DNA of 64,000 nt, taken from the NCBI RefSeq assembly GCF_000621625.1, contig NZ_JHXV01000009.1, forward strand, positions 72,999-136,998, in the 5' to 3' direction. This DNA comes from Crocinitomix catalasitica ATCC 23190. GTDB taxonomy: Bacteria > Bacteroidota > Bacteroidia > Flavobacteriales_D > Crocinitomicaceae. This document shows positions 15,034 through 22,629 of this stretch, one piece after another. The stretch's first letter is position 1; every line of letters starts with the position of its first letter. The notes beneath the pieces are model-generated. The model saw nothing but the letters and a program-made list of their open reading frames with translations. It did not search any database and was not told where the DNA came from. The position numbers and the translations under genes were made by a program.

Positions 15034-15522
15034 TCACATCCTTTTTAAATAATAATCTGGGTCCTTAATCTCTTGATTTAATACTTTGTTGGAATAAGGA
15101 TGGACAGCTTTTATCATACCTAATTCAAAAGATTTTGCCAAATACCAAAAGAGATGATTTACCAAAGCAGTATCGGTTGGTTCAATAATCACATTTGAAT
15201 CATGAAGCTCAAAGTAATAGTAATAGCCGTACTTGGAATTGTTGATCAGAGCCATTCTATTGGCATAAGACACAAAACTCATTGGATCTTTACTGTAGAT
15301 GAGAAACCAATCTGCTACATCTAAAAATAAACTGTCGTTATTTTCTTCAATTGCCTTCTCCGCATCTTTATAATATTCAAACCTAAGCCGTGTGAAGCGA
15401 TCAATTTCTACTTCTTCTTCAATTTTTTCTGACTCAATACTTTCACTTTGTACATTTTCAGGTTGACAAGAATAAAAAAACAAGACTACAAAAAAATAAA
15501 TTATGAAATTAAACCTGACCAT
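15034..15522 (-). CDS. Orphan lipoprotein of unknown function
   Basis: 162 residues with a type II signal peptide (hydrophobic FIIYFFVVLFFYS, lipobox cysteine C19). A Glu/Ser-rich linker follows (QSESIESEKIEEEVEID), then a helical, aromatic-rich domain (residues ~43-155, e.g. LRFEYYKDAEKAIEEN, FLDVADWFLIYSKDPMSFVSYANRMALI). The mixture of paired helices recalls TPR-like or immunity-type proteins, but no family is recognised. Part of the same-strand orphan-gene array, with a REP-like hairpin 40 bp before its start and the 86-bp box after its stop. Confidence 0.7.
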   Translation of the reverse strand: MVRFNFIIYFFVVLFFYSCQPENVQSESIESEKIEEEVEIDRFTRLRFEYYKDAEKAIEENNDSLFLDVADWFLIYSKDPMSFVSYANRMALINNSKYGYYYYFELHDSNVIIEPTDTALVNHLFWYLAKSFELGMIKAVHPYSNKVLNQEIKDPDYYLKRM

Positions 15523-15561
15523 GTTAGTATGATTATTTTATTCTTCCCTTTTTTCCGTGTT

Positions 15562-15584
15562 CTGCAGTAGCTGCGCTGCTGCGG
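15562..15584. repeat. REP-like hairpin CTGCAG-t-AGC-tgc-GCT-g-CTGCGG
   Basis: Best-preserved right half (GCTGCTGCGGTT). 40 bp upstream of the lipoprotein start at 15522. Confidence 0.72.
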
Positions 15585-15647
15585 TTACTATCAAAAAATT
15601 GTTTTCTAATTCTCATCACAAATAAGCATTTAACATACTATTTCTAG

Positions 15648-15731
15648 CAACTAAAAATAACAATAAATAAGTGTTTTTAGTAAATTGTAATTGAATGTTA
15701 AATTTGAATTTCGCGTACAAATTTGCAAGCG
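15648..15731 (+). repeat. 84-bp repeat box, copy 1
   Basis: Aligns with 17604-17687 with three mismatches. Left 26 bp also match 14781-14806. Its right part (TTTCGCGTACAAATTT) leads into the GGATGAATATCC word at 15754, which ends 6 bp before the next gene's stop codon. Confidence 0.9.
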
Positions 15732-15753
15732 GAGGAAGTGTCCGACCACTCGT

Positions 15754-15775
15754 GGATGAATATCCTGCGCAGCTT
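15754..15775 (+). repeat. GGATGAATATCC core word
   Basis: Shares 20 bp with the right ends of elements A and B and with 14199-14219. Located between the 84-bp box and the stop codon at 15781. Confidence 0.6.
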
Positions 15776-15780
15776 GGGCG

Positions 15781-16629
15781 CTACCAACTTTCTATAAACA
15801 TTTTAACTTTTTTAACTTTTTCTTCAGTAAAATAAAACGGATAATAACCTGTAAGATAGTGATATATTAGTTTTTTACATAATTCGTCAATTGTAATTTT
15901 TGATTCATAATCAAATTCGCTTTTTTGAGCATCAAATTGGAGATCATTACATAAATCATCTGAACCAAGTAAATTTATTAAAATGTTGACTTGTGTGCTA
16001 TCGATCCAATTTCTTGGTAAAAACATAACATTTACAAATAATGGTCGCCTTTTTAAAAAACTGATCATCGTATCTACTTTAAAACCAGAATAATAATAAT
16101 ATTCTTGAAAATTATTTGTATTGACAGTAACTTCTTTGACTAATTCTGTATTCAAGACAACATCATTTTCACCAAATTCGAAAATGTCATAAGGATTTCC
16201 TTTGTTGTCAAAATATTTCGTGAATCGATTAATTCTAGAATTTTCAGTGTAATATGAAGATAAATTTTGGTCTTCTGTTAAATGCATTGTGAAAGTAACA
16301 TCCTTATCTCCCATTGAAATAGATTCAATTCTTCCGTTAAAAAAATAATTTATTTTAATTGGGAAATTAGAGTCAATATTATAGCGATGTACACTTAAAA
16401 TAGTGTTCTGATTATAATACTCATCACTTCCAACACAAATGTCCCTATTGCGATCATCTAGTTTAGTTGAATCATAGTAATTAACCGTCATACCATTATT
16501 TTCATTTTTCCAGTAAACAGTATCTGTGTAATATTTATAGTCCTTTGATTTTACAAAATCAATAACATTTTGAGCTATTACAAACTGATAATTAACTACA
16601 ATGAAAATAACTATTAAAAAATTTTTCAT
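15781..16629 (-). CDS. Secreted orphan protein of unknown function
   Basis: 282 residues with a cleavable signal peptide (KNFLIVIFIVVNYQFVIAQ, cut after residue ~19). The N-terminal half is strand-rich and full of Tyr and Asn (SKDYKYYTDTVYWKNENNG, YFFNGRIESISMGD, NSRINRFTKYFDNKGNPYDI), resembling MORN/toxin-antitoxin-like 'YWKP' repeats seen in Bacteroidota immunity or surface proteins, though not clearly. The C-terminal quarter is helical and lysine-rich. No family is recognised. Same strand and spacing rules as the neighbouring array genes: repeat box after the stop, hairpin 41 bp before the start. Confidence 0.68.
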   Translation of the reverse strand: MKNFLIVIFIVVNYQFVIAQNVIDFVKSKDYKYYTDTVYWKNENNGMTVNYYDSTKLDDRNRDICVGSDEYYNQNTILSVHRYNIDSNFPIKINYFFNGRIESISMGDKDVTFTMHLTEDQNLSSYYTENSRINRFTKYFDNKGNPYDIFEFGENDVVLNTELVKEVTVNTNNFQEYYYYSGFKVDTMISFLKRRPLFVNVMFLPRNWIDSTQVNILINLLGSDDLCNDLQFDAQKSEFDYESKITIDELCKKLIYHYLTGYYPFYFTEEKVKKVKMFIESW

Positions 16630-16669
16630 ATTAATATTGGATATTAACCCAGCTCTTCACCGCTTAGCT

Positions 16670-16692
16670 CCGTAGTAGCTGCGCTGCTAGGA
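16670..16692. repeat. REP-like hairpin CCGTAG-t-AGC-tgc-GCT-g-CTAGG
   Basis: The left-arm change (CGTAG) is partly matched by the right arm (CTA), suggesting the fold is kept. 41 bp upstream of the secreted-protein start at 16629. Confidence 0.62.
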
Positions 16693-16833
16693 CCCTTTAT
16701 GTTTAATTGGATCGTATGTTTTACGCCTTTTTCGATTAGCGAAATAAATTGATTTTTTTAATCATCATATTTCTTAATTGAACTATCGTAAAGATTTATA
16801 TTTACAACAATATTCACTACCGCAGAAATTCAG

Positions 16834-17499
16834 CTACTTATCCGAATATAAATACTTTAAGTCCCCCATTGGATGGTTGTAGAACCCAAAACAATTATCG
16901 ACAATTGTCATCCAATATTTTGTTCTCTTCTTAAAAAAATCGGAATTAGAAAATTGGGTTGTTGGAAGTTCACTTATTTTAATTTTATCTACAACTTGTT
17001 CTATTTCATTTTTTTTAGGAGCCCAGCTCAAGTAATAGGCTCGACTCACTGTTTCCTGGACTAGCTCTTCACCACCTACATAATACGACAAAAAAACCAA
17101 TTTTTTTTCACTATAAGAATTTGTGGTTTTATTTTCAAATCGATATAAAACCAATGGGTTGAATAAACTGTCAAGTTCAATAATATCAACACAGGTCTGA
17201 AAACATGTTACATCATACATAATCATACCATCATTCCTTTCGTAAAAGATTTGAAATTCACTTGGATCATCAAAATAATAAGCTTTCCAAGTAGAGTCAT
17301 TTTCTTGTAATATATCAATACTTAAATTTCCAGTAACACTGACTCTCCCTTTTGAAACAGATAATTCATTCAACTCAGTGGAGGAATTATATTTAAGTGT
17401 TTTTTCTTCAGCTGTCAAGTTTTGTTCTTGCTGCTCAGGCGCGCAATTGAAAAGTGACAAACAGAAAAATAATATTAAGCCTATAATTTTTTTCATCAT
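16834..17499 (-). CDS. Orphan lipoprotein of unknown function
   Basis: I place the start at the ATG-ATG pair 17499/17496; the longer frame from a GTG at 17541 lies inside a repeat hairpin and would bury the signal peptide. From 17499 the protein has 221 residues, a type II signal peptide (KKIIGLILFFCLSLFNC, lipobox cysteine C19) and a mature part rich in strands (SKGRVSVTGNLSIDILQENDSTWKAYYFDD, MIMYDVTCFQTCVDIIELD). Two close cysteines in TCFQTC could form a disulfide. The C-terminus has helices and an aromatic end (FYNHPMGDLKYLYSDK). No family is recognised. Member of the minus-strand orphan array. Confidence 0.66.
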   Translation of the reverse strand: MMKKIIGLILFFCLSLFNCAPEQQEQNLTAEEKTLKYNSSTELNELSVSKGRVSVTGNLSIDILQENDSTWKAYYFDDPSEFQIFYERNDGMIMYDVTCFQTCVDIIELDSLFNPLVLYRFENKTTNSYSEKKLVFLSYYVGGEELVQETVSRAYYLSWAPKKNEIEQVVDKIKISELPTTQFSNSDFFKKRTKYWMTIVDNCFGFYNHPMGDLKYLYSDK

Positions 17500-17523
17500 T
17501 ACTAATGATTTGAATATGTTCCT

Positions 17524-17545
17524 GCTCCGCAGTAGCGGCACTCAT
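17524..17545. repeat. Degenerate REP-like hairpin
   Basis: Left arm CTCCGCAGTAGC is intact but the right half (ggcactcatt) has decayed. 25 bp upstream of the ATG chosen for the lipoprotein gene. Confidence 0.5.
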
Positions 17546-17603
17546 TACCTAGCAACACTTTGGTAAGGTATACTTCTAAAGGAATTTAGCATATCATCTC
17601 AAT

Positions 17604-17687
17604 CAACTAAAAATAACAATAAATAAGTGTTTTTAGTAAATTGTAATTGAATGTTAAATTACAATTTCGCGTACAAATTTACAAGCG
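17604..17687 (+). repeat. 84-bp repeat box, copy 2
   Basis: Copy of 15648-15731 with three mismatches; same orientation. Confidence 0.9.
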
Positions 17688-17820
17688 ATTGGTCCCGATA
17701 GCTATAAGGACGCGCGTCAGCGGGTAAATTGGCACTACGAGTAAAGTAAAGTGCTGAGATATCAAATTGTATTAGCGTATTATGTGAACTACCATTGAAT
17801 GATATGAATAAGCAATGATC

Positions 17821-18378
17821 CTATTCACAGTTAACAACCGCGATAGAATTTGTAATGTTATTAGAGTTAGAAATATTACTTTCAAACAAATCCATTAGTT
17901 CAGTGCATTCACCAAAATAAGGTCCAATCCGTTCAGAAATTATTTTTCGAGCTCTTGGATGCCACTTCTCAAACTCTGTTGATGATCCTAACATTAAAAT
18001 TTTTCTCTCAACCGGGTTAAACCCTTGATTTAATGCATCCTTCGGCCATATATAGAAGTACGTATTTTCTCCTTGCCAATAACCTGTCAATACATATTTA
18101 TCGTTAAATGCAAAAACTTCTTGTAAACGTTTCATTTTTGAACTTATATTAAGACCATAATATAGTCGATTTCCCATTCTAAATTCTTTAATTTTTTTTT
18201 GGGGAAGCTTTATACTTTTACCATCCATACCTTCGGCATAAAAATATTGACCACTAATGCTTACGTCTTTACATTTCACCGTATCACCTTCGTATGTAAT
18301 ATAAAACCCTTGGGCATTTATAGATGAACTAACAAAAAAGATAGACAAAAGAATAATTAATTTTATGAACTGATTCAT
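17821..18378 (-). CDS. Secreted orphan protein of unknown function
   Basis: 185 residues with a clear signal peptide (NQFIKLIILLSIFFVSSSINAQ, cut after residue ~22). The mature N-terminus has a strand-rich module GFYITYEGDTVKCKDVSISG…GKSIKLPQKKIKEFRMG, a pattern found in many Bacteroidota periplasmic proteins, where a beta-barrel-like 'DTVxC…ikei' module is followed by a helical part. The C-terminal third is helical (EKWHPRARKIISERIGPYFGECTELMDLFE). Function unknown. It is the last gene of the array on the right; unlike the others, no hairpin is visible in front of its start. Confidence 0.68.
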   Translation of the reverse strand: MNQFIKLIILLSIFFVSSSINAQGFYITYEGDTVKCKDVSISGQYFYAEGMDGKSIKLPQKKIKEFRMGNRLYYGLNISSKMKRLQEVFAFNDKYVLTGYWQGENTYFYIWPKDALNQGFNPVERKILMLGSSTEFEKWHPRARKIISERIGPYFGECTELMDLFESNISNSNNITNSIAVVNCE

Positions 18379-18776
18379 AGCAAAAAATAGTTTTATTTAA
18401 TAGTTAGGGTACCAAAATTAATAATTCTAATGAATAAAGGAATATAATTTAGACTTGTATTAAAAACTTGAGTAAAAGATAACAAATCTTATGTAATTCT
18501 AGTTATTGCAGGACTTGACTTGCTATCGGCGATTCACCACCCGGGTACTTCGCGTCTAGGTTGTATTCATTCTATTTTTTTTATATAGCTGTTTTGGTCG
18601 ACCTTACTTCGACTGCGCTCAGCACGGAGTACTGCCTTTTAATATCAATCGAGTGGGATACATCATGAGAATGTTGTTCTTCTCTGTTATTATAATTTTC
18701 AGTTAAAAAAAGCATTGATGAACCAAATTGCAGATAATTCGTCATAACTTTAAATATTCATTCACAATTAAAGAAT
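18379..18776. other. 398-bp spacer with one copy of a Bacteroidota-type repeat
   Basis: No gene seen. It contains CTTCGACTGCGCTCAGCACG at 18608-18627, the same unit that is repeated in tandem after the aldehyde dehydrogenase gene at 20161-20287, plus a GC-rich patch at ~18520-18560. Confidence 0.6.
18600..18637 (+). repeat. Single copy of the CTTCGACTGCGCTCAGCACGG repeat
   Basis: Matches 20176-20205 over 30 bp without mismatch. The two loci bracket the aldehyde dehydrogenase gene. Confidence 0.75.
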
Positions 18777-20132
18777 ATGGCAATTAAAAGCATAAATCCC
18801 TATAATGGAGAAGAAGTTGGTACATTCACGGCACTTTCATCTTCCGAATTAAACAGAAAATTAGCACTTTCCCAAACGGCGTTCAATTCTTGGAAAAAGA
18901 CAAGTTTGGCTGAGCGCACGACTTTAATGGCAAAAGCAGGTAATGTCTTAAGAGAGAATGTTGAGGAATATGCCTTGATGATTACTTTAGAAATGGGCAA
19001 ACCAATTTCTGAATCAAGAAGTGAAGTGAATAAATGCGCATGGGTTTGTGATTATTATGCCGAAAATGCAGCTGATTTTTTAGCCAACGAAATAATTGAA
19101 ACAGATGCTCAAAAAAGTTTTGTGCAACACGATCCTCTAGGTCCTATATTCGCGGTTATGCCATGGAACTTTCCGTTTTGGCAAGTTTTCCGTTTTGCGG
19201 CGCCTACTTTAACTGCTGGTAATACTGGATTGTTAAAACATGCTTCCAATGTTTTTGGATGTGCACAACTCATCGAAAGCGTATTCATTAAAGCAGGGTT
19301 TCCTGAAGGGGTATTCCAAAATTTAATCGTACACCACGACAGTACGGAACAAATCATTAGTCATGACGCTGTAAAAGCTGTTACATTAACAGGTAGTGAA
19401 GGTGCAGGTTCGGCTGTTGCCGCTATAGCTGGTAAATACATAAAAAAATCTATCCTCGAATTAGGAGGTAATAATGCCTTTATTGTTTGGGATGATGCAG
19501 ATATTGATAAAGCCGTTGAAAAAGCTGTTACTGCACGTATGTTGAACTGTGGTCAAAGTTGTATTGCAGCAAAACGTTTTATATTAATGGAAGGTATTTA
19601 TGATGAATTCGTCACAAAATTCACAACTGCAGTAAAAGAACTTAAGACTGGTGATCCACAAGATGCATCTACTGAAATAGGTCCTTTGGCACGGAAAGAT
19701 CTTGCGGATGAATTACACAAACAAGTAAAGGAGTCCATTGCTCAAGGTGCTGAACTCCTTTTGGGTGGTGAACAAGATGGTGCTTTTCATGAACCTACAA
19801 TTTTAGGAAACGTAACCACCTCAATGCCGGCATTTAAAGAAGAAACTTTTGGACCATTGGCTGCGATGATTAAAGTAAAAACAATTGAAGAAGCATTCGA
19901 ACTTTCTGAACAATCTCGTTTTGGTTTAGGCGTTACGGTATGTACTGAGAATACCGATAAAGCATTAAAAATGGCTAGCGAAGTGTCCGATGGCGCCTAT
20001 TTCATTAACGAATTGGTGAAGTCTGACCCTAGATTGCCGTTTGGTGGAACGAAATATTCTGGCTATGGTCGTGAATTGTCTAAAGATGGGATGATGGAAT
20101 TTGTGAACAGAAAGACTGTTTATTTGGCGTGA
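18777..20132 (+). CDS. NAD(P)-dependent succinate-semialdehyde dehydrogenase-like aldehyde dehydrogenase
   Basis: 451 residues, full length for the short bacterial SSADH group. Seen: PWNFPFWQ at 129-136 (cofactor/oxyanion asparagine), TLTGSEGAG at 203-211 (NAD loop), ELGGNNAF with general base E228, catalytic cysteine C262 in [12 protein letters not shown], and the C-terminal [10 protein letters not shown] and [30 protein letters not shown] signatures. The enzyme oxidises succinate semialdehyde or similar aldehydes to acids (GABA shunt or lysine/polyamine breakdown). It stands alone between two loci of the same short repeat, so no pathway partner is visible. Confidence 0.9.
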   Translation: MAIKSINPYNGEEVGTFTALSSSELNRKLALSQTAFNSWKKTSLAERTTLMAKAGNVLRENVEEYALMITLEMGKPISESRSEVNKCAWVCDYYAENAADFLANEIIETDAQKSFVQHDPLGPIFAVMPWNFPFWQVFRFAAPTLTAGNTGLLKHASNVFGCAQLIESVFIKAGFPEGVFQNLIVHHDSTEQIISHDAVKAVTLTGSEGAGSAVAAIAGKYIKKSILELGGNNAFIVWDDADIDKAVEKAVTARMLNCGQSCIAAKRFILMEGIYDEFVTKFTTAVKELKTGDPQDASTEIGPLARKDLADELHKQVKESIAQGAELLLGGEQDGAFHEPTILGNVTTSMPAFKEETFGPLAAMIKVKTIEEAFELSEQSRFGLGVTVCTENTDKALKMASEVSDGAYFINELVKSDPRLPFGGTKYSGYGRELSKDGMMEFVNRKTVYLA

Positions 20133-20160
20133 TGAGATAAAAGATTGCCGATCGGGACCT

Positions 20161-20287
20161 CTCGGCTTCGCCGAGACCTTACTTCGACTGCGCTCAGCAC
20201 GGAGCACTTCGGCAAGCTCAGCACGGAGCACTTCGGCAAGCTCAGCACGGGGTACTTCGGCAGGCTCAGCACGGGGCACTGCCCAGT
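20161..20287 (+). repeat. Tandem ~24-bp repeat array with leading hairpin
   Basis: A perfect hairpin CTCGGC-ttc-GCCGAG (20161-20175) is followed by four units of the ACTTCGGCAAGCTCAGCACGG type (first unit 25 bp, then three of 24 bp, with small changes), ending GGGGCACTGCC. The sequence is much richer in GC than its surroundings. It resembles the 'TTCGACAAGCTCAGC' repeats found in many Bacteroidota and looks like a selfish or structural repeat. An apparent minus-strand reading frame here is just the repeat translated. Confidence 0.85.
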
Positions 20288-20353
20288 GGACTATATTCCG
20301 TGCAGATTCTTCGGAGTTCAGGCCGACATTTTTTTTAGTAGTTAAAGCTTTAA

Positions 20354-21121
20354 TTATCCCAACATAAACCCCAATATCGGTCTACACTTATCGTTACAAG
20401 CAGGATAGAATGATTGGTGTACCTTAACTTCTGAAGGATTGGATTGTCCCCACCAAAATTCTGCAATAGCCAAAGGTTTTAATTCGTGCCGAAAAGCATA
20501 ATGCAATAATTTGGGCGCAGCACATTCGCCCGAACCCGCTGCTGGTTTTATAGCATTGTATTCATCGAAAATAGTGAAGAGACTTTTTTGCTCACCTGAT
20601 TTATTTAAAAAAACGTATTGATCGAATAAAGCTTCTTGTAATTTTATGGAATGCTCTTTTCTTGCAAATTTAAGTTTCTCTATCTCATCTAAATAACCAT
20701 CTGCGGCTTCTGCTTTAAGTTTCTTGATCTCATTGTTCATCTCTGTAATTTTCCGCATGCCCTTGGTGATGAAATTATCATTCGTAGTAATATCGAATAA
20801 GGAGGGCACAAAGATTTGAGGACTTTCCACATCTGCAATTTTACCAGAATAGGTTGACAAATAACCCAATTCTCCAAACTCATTTTTAACGACCAGTACG
20901 CCAAACATTTTTCCTTTAATAGGCCCTTTTTTATTCACCTCTTCCGCTGTCCCGAAATTATGCATCCAATTATCTTGTTGCTGTAATAAATAATTCTGTA
21001 ATTCGTTTGCGGCAATTTCACAAATCTTTGGAATGGTTGTTTCAAAGGGATCATTGAGAGCCGAAGGAATCATTTCATCGAGATCTTTAGTGATAAAAGG
21101 AATAAAACAGTTGGCTTTCAT
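20354..21121 (-). CDS. RluA-family N-terminal domain protein lacking the pseudouridine synthase domain
   Basis: 255 residues. The C-terminal half carries the block seen just before the catalytic domain in long (~550-aa) RluA-type pseudouridylate synthases: GSGECAAPKLLHYAF, LKPLAIAEFWWG and FYPACNDKCRPILGFMLG, with the CxxxC pair. In those enzymes an RluA domain with a catalytic aspartate follows; here a TAA stop comes right after ILGFMLG and no RluA domain is encoded downstream, where the tandem repeat lies instead. Residues ~130-175 form a coiled coil (RKITEMNNEIKKLKAEA). Either a truncated gene or a stand-alone version of the accessory domain. Last gene of a five-gene minus-strand operon. 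Confidence 0.7.
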   Translation of the reverse strand: MKANCFIPFITKDLDEMIPSALNDPFETTIPKICEIAANELQNYLLQQQDNWMHNFGTAEEVNKKGPIKGKMFGVLVVKNEFGELGYLSTYSGKIADVESPQIFVPSLFDITTNDNFITKGMRKITEMNNEIKKLKAEAADGYLDEIEKLKFARKEHSIKLQEALFDQYVFLNKSGEQKSLFTIFDEYNAIKPAAGSGECAAPKLLHYAFRHELKPLAIAEFWWGQSNPSEVKVHQSFYPACNDKCRPILGFMLG

Positions 21122-21137
21122 GTGAATACTAATTTAT

Positions 21138-21869
21138 TTATTTGAATTCAGTATTCCGTTTATTCAGATAATATGGCAATAAAGTTTGCATACCATGCTG
21201 GAATCTGTCTTCACAATTTTCAATTTCACCTTTATATTTGATGGCATTAGGAACAGCCAAATTATAGATTCCTTTACCCTTCGCCATTTTTTCTAATTGC
21301 TTTAACGACTTTATTGATAGTGATTGATAAAGTGGCTCTAATATATGACACTGCTCATTTCTACCATATTCTACAATCCATTCATGTGCCGCTTTTGCTT
21401 CTATTTTTTCAGACGCCAAATAGAGCGTTTTTAAGAGCGGAAACGCATATTCGAATACTGTTTTCGAACCTTTGTTCGCAAACTGCTGCAATTCTTTATT
21501 TCGAACGATGATTCCTTGAATGAGTGTTCGGTCAAGTTTTGCTAATTGTTTGGCGGCAATGGCAGCCAATCCAATCCATTTCACTTCATGCCCACGCTCT
21601 ATTCGAATGACATCAAACCATCGATAAAAATCTCGAATCTCCGCAATAGATTGGTACTTATGAAATCCACTATCCGACTGAAGATTGTATAAATTAGCTG
21701 CTTGCCAAATTTCAGATCCTTTTTTTCTATCTTTCTTTAACCAATGGCCCGCTTTTAAGGTTTCATTTCCAGTCGTTTTTTGATAGGTCTTTAAATTATC
21801 CCATTCCTGCGCTATACAAGATACAGTCGAACCAAAGAAAAGAATTAGACTAATTATTAGAATTCGCAT
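21138..21869 (-). CDS. Secreted helical protein of unknown function
   Basis: 243 residues, signal peptide RILIISLILFFGSTVSCIAQ (cleaved after residue ~20). The mature protein is mostly helical with an early YQKTTGNETLKAGHWLKKDRKKGSEIWQAAN segment, a motif-like RWFDVIRIERGHEVKWIGLAAIAAKQLAKL, and two late cysteines. I recall similar 'insecticidal toxin-like / hypothetical' exported proteins in flavobacteria but no function. It is 6 bp from the DUF4180 gene and 16 bp from the RluA-type gene, so the operon encodes both cytosolic and exported parts. Confidence 0.65.
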   Translation of the reverse strand: MRILIISLILFFGSTVSCIAQEWDNLKTYQKTTGNETLKAGHWLKKDRKKGSEIWQAANLYNLQSDSGFHKYQSIAEIRDFYRWFDVIRIERGHEVKWIGLAAIAAKQLAKLDRTLIQGIIVRNKELQQFANKGSKTVFEYAFPLLKTLYLASEKIEAKAAHEWIVEYGRNEQCHILEPLYQSLSIKSLKQLEKMAKGKGIYNLAVPNAIKYKGEIENCEDRFQHGMQTLLPYYLNKRNTEFK

Positions 21870-21875
21870 AAATAT

Positions 21876-22235
21876 CTAGTTGGCTAAAGCATTTAAAGCT
21901 TCTTTTATAGATGACAAAAAATTGACTTGATTTCCTTTATTGCTTTCAAAAATAAAATCTTTTATACTCTGCTTTTTTAAACTTGAAAAATCTCCGACAA
22001 TTACCAATCGCATCCGATAATTGGCAAACTTCTGTAAAATTTCTCCAGCAATTCCATTCTTTAAATTAAAGAAATCTGGAGTTATCGTATTTGCATAAAT
22101 GATCACACGGTCAAAACCTTGATAATAAAGATCCCCCATTAAGTCTAAACCATCTTCTGAAGACTGAATAATTAAACCTTCCGCTTTTACCTCAGCGATT
22201 TGAATTAACTTTATTATATGCGTTTCAACGATCAT
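21876..22235 (-). CDS. DUF4180 domain protein
   Basis: 119 residues matching the DUF4180 pattern: HIIKLIQIAEVKAEGLIIQSSEDGLDLMGDLYYQGFDRVIIY at the start, then FFNLKNGIAGEILQKFANYRMRLVIVGDFS, and a C-terminal helix. The fold is STAS-like (alternating strands and helices). DUF4180 genes are scattered in bacteria, often near regulators; the function is unknown. It starts 10 bp after the DUF3037 gene and is 6 bp from the secreted-protein gene. Confidence 0.82.
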   Translation of the reverse strand: MIVETHIIKLIQIAEVKAEGLIIQSSEDGLDLMGDLYYQGFDRVIIYANTITPDFFNLKNGIAGEILQKFANYRMRLVIVGDFSSLKKQSIKDFIFESNKGNQVNFLSSIKEALNALAN

Positions 22236-22245
22236 AAACTATTCT

Positions 22246-22629
22246 TTAAGCGACAAATTCTTCATATAAGTTCGATAATACTTGATCTGGATTCTCACAT
22301 AAACCTGCATGTGGTTGTGAACTTTGTATGATGGTACTTCGCGATGCTGTTAACCATCTAAATCGATCGGGTAATTCTAATTCGCCCAATTTACCTCCAT
22401 CACTTTTACCTTTGCAAACCTTTTCCCAAGCTTTTAAATAATCAATCAAATCATCAACTTCTAATTCGTTAGAAAAAGCGGACAATTTAATAGGATCAAT
22501 ATGGTATTTAACCTCGAGGTATTTTTTCCTTTTACAAAATATAATGACACCAACATTAAAGAACTCTTCTCGCTCAACTTTAGGCACCACTCTAATAATT
22601 GCATATTCGAATTTTACTTTATCCTGCAT
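22246..22629 (-). CDS. DUF3037 domain protein, partner of HipA-like kinase
   Basis: 127 residues of the DUF3037 type: FEYAIIRVVPKVEREEFFNVGVIIFCKRKKYLE (residues ~8-40, the family signature) and ELPDRFRWLTASRSTIIQSSQPHAG at ~85-108. Known of the family: DUF3037 genes commonly sit next to small HipA-like kinase genes, as here, where the frames overlap by 11 bp. A role as a partner or target of the kinase is an inference. Confidence 0.87.
   Translation of the reverse strand: MQDKVKFEYAIIRVVPKVEREEFFNVGVIIFCKRKKYLEVKYHIDPIKLSAFSNELEVDDLIDYLKAWEKVCKGKSDGGKLGELELPDRFRWLTASRSTIIQSSQPHAGLCENPDQVLSNLYEEFVA

Larger units (their letters stand above)
17500..17820. other. 321-bp spacer made of array repeats
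   Basis: No gene. Holds a degenerate hairpin (17524-17545), the 84-bp box copy 2 (17604-17687) and a GC-richer end (GACGCGCGTCAGCGGG, ~17710) that resembles the end of the 86-bp box. Confidence 0.65.

Noticed and set aside
16834-17541. Longer GTG start for the lipoprotein gene
   Set aside because: The extra codons come from a repeat hairpin and would displace the signal peptide from the N-terminus.
13943-18378. True integron with attC sites
   Set aside because: No IntI-like gene and no paired RYYYAAC/GTTRRRY boxes seen; the resemblance is in layout only.
19965-20279. Minus-strand frame with repeated PRAEPAEV-like peptides
   Set aside because: It is the 24-bp tandem repeat read as protein, antisense to the aldehyde dehydrogenase.
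20161-20287. Possible CRISPR array
   Set aside because: Units are contiguous, with no unique spacers and no cas genes.
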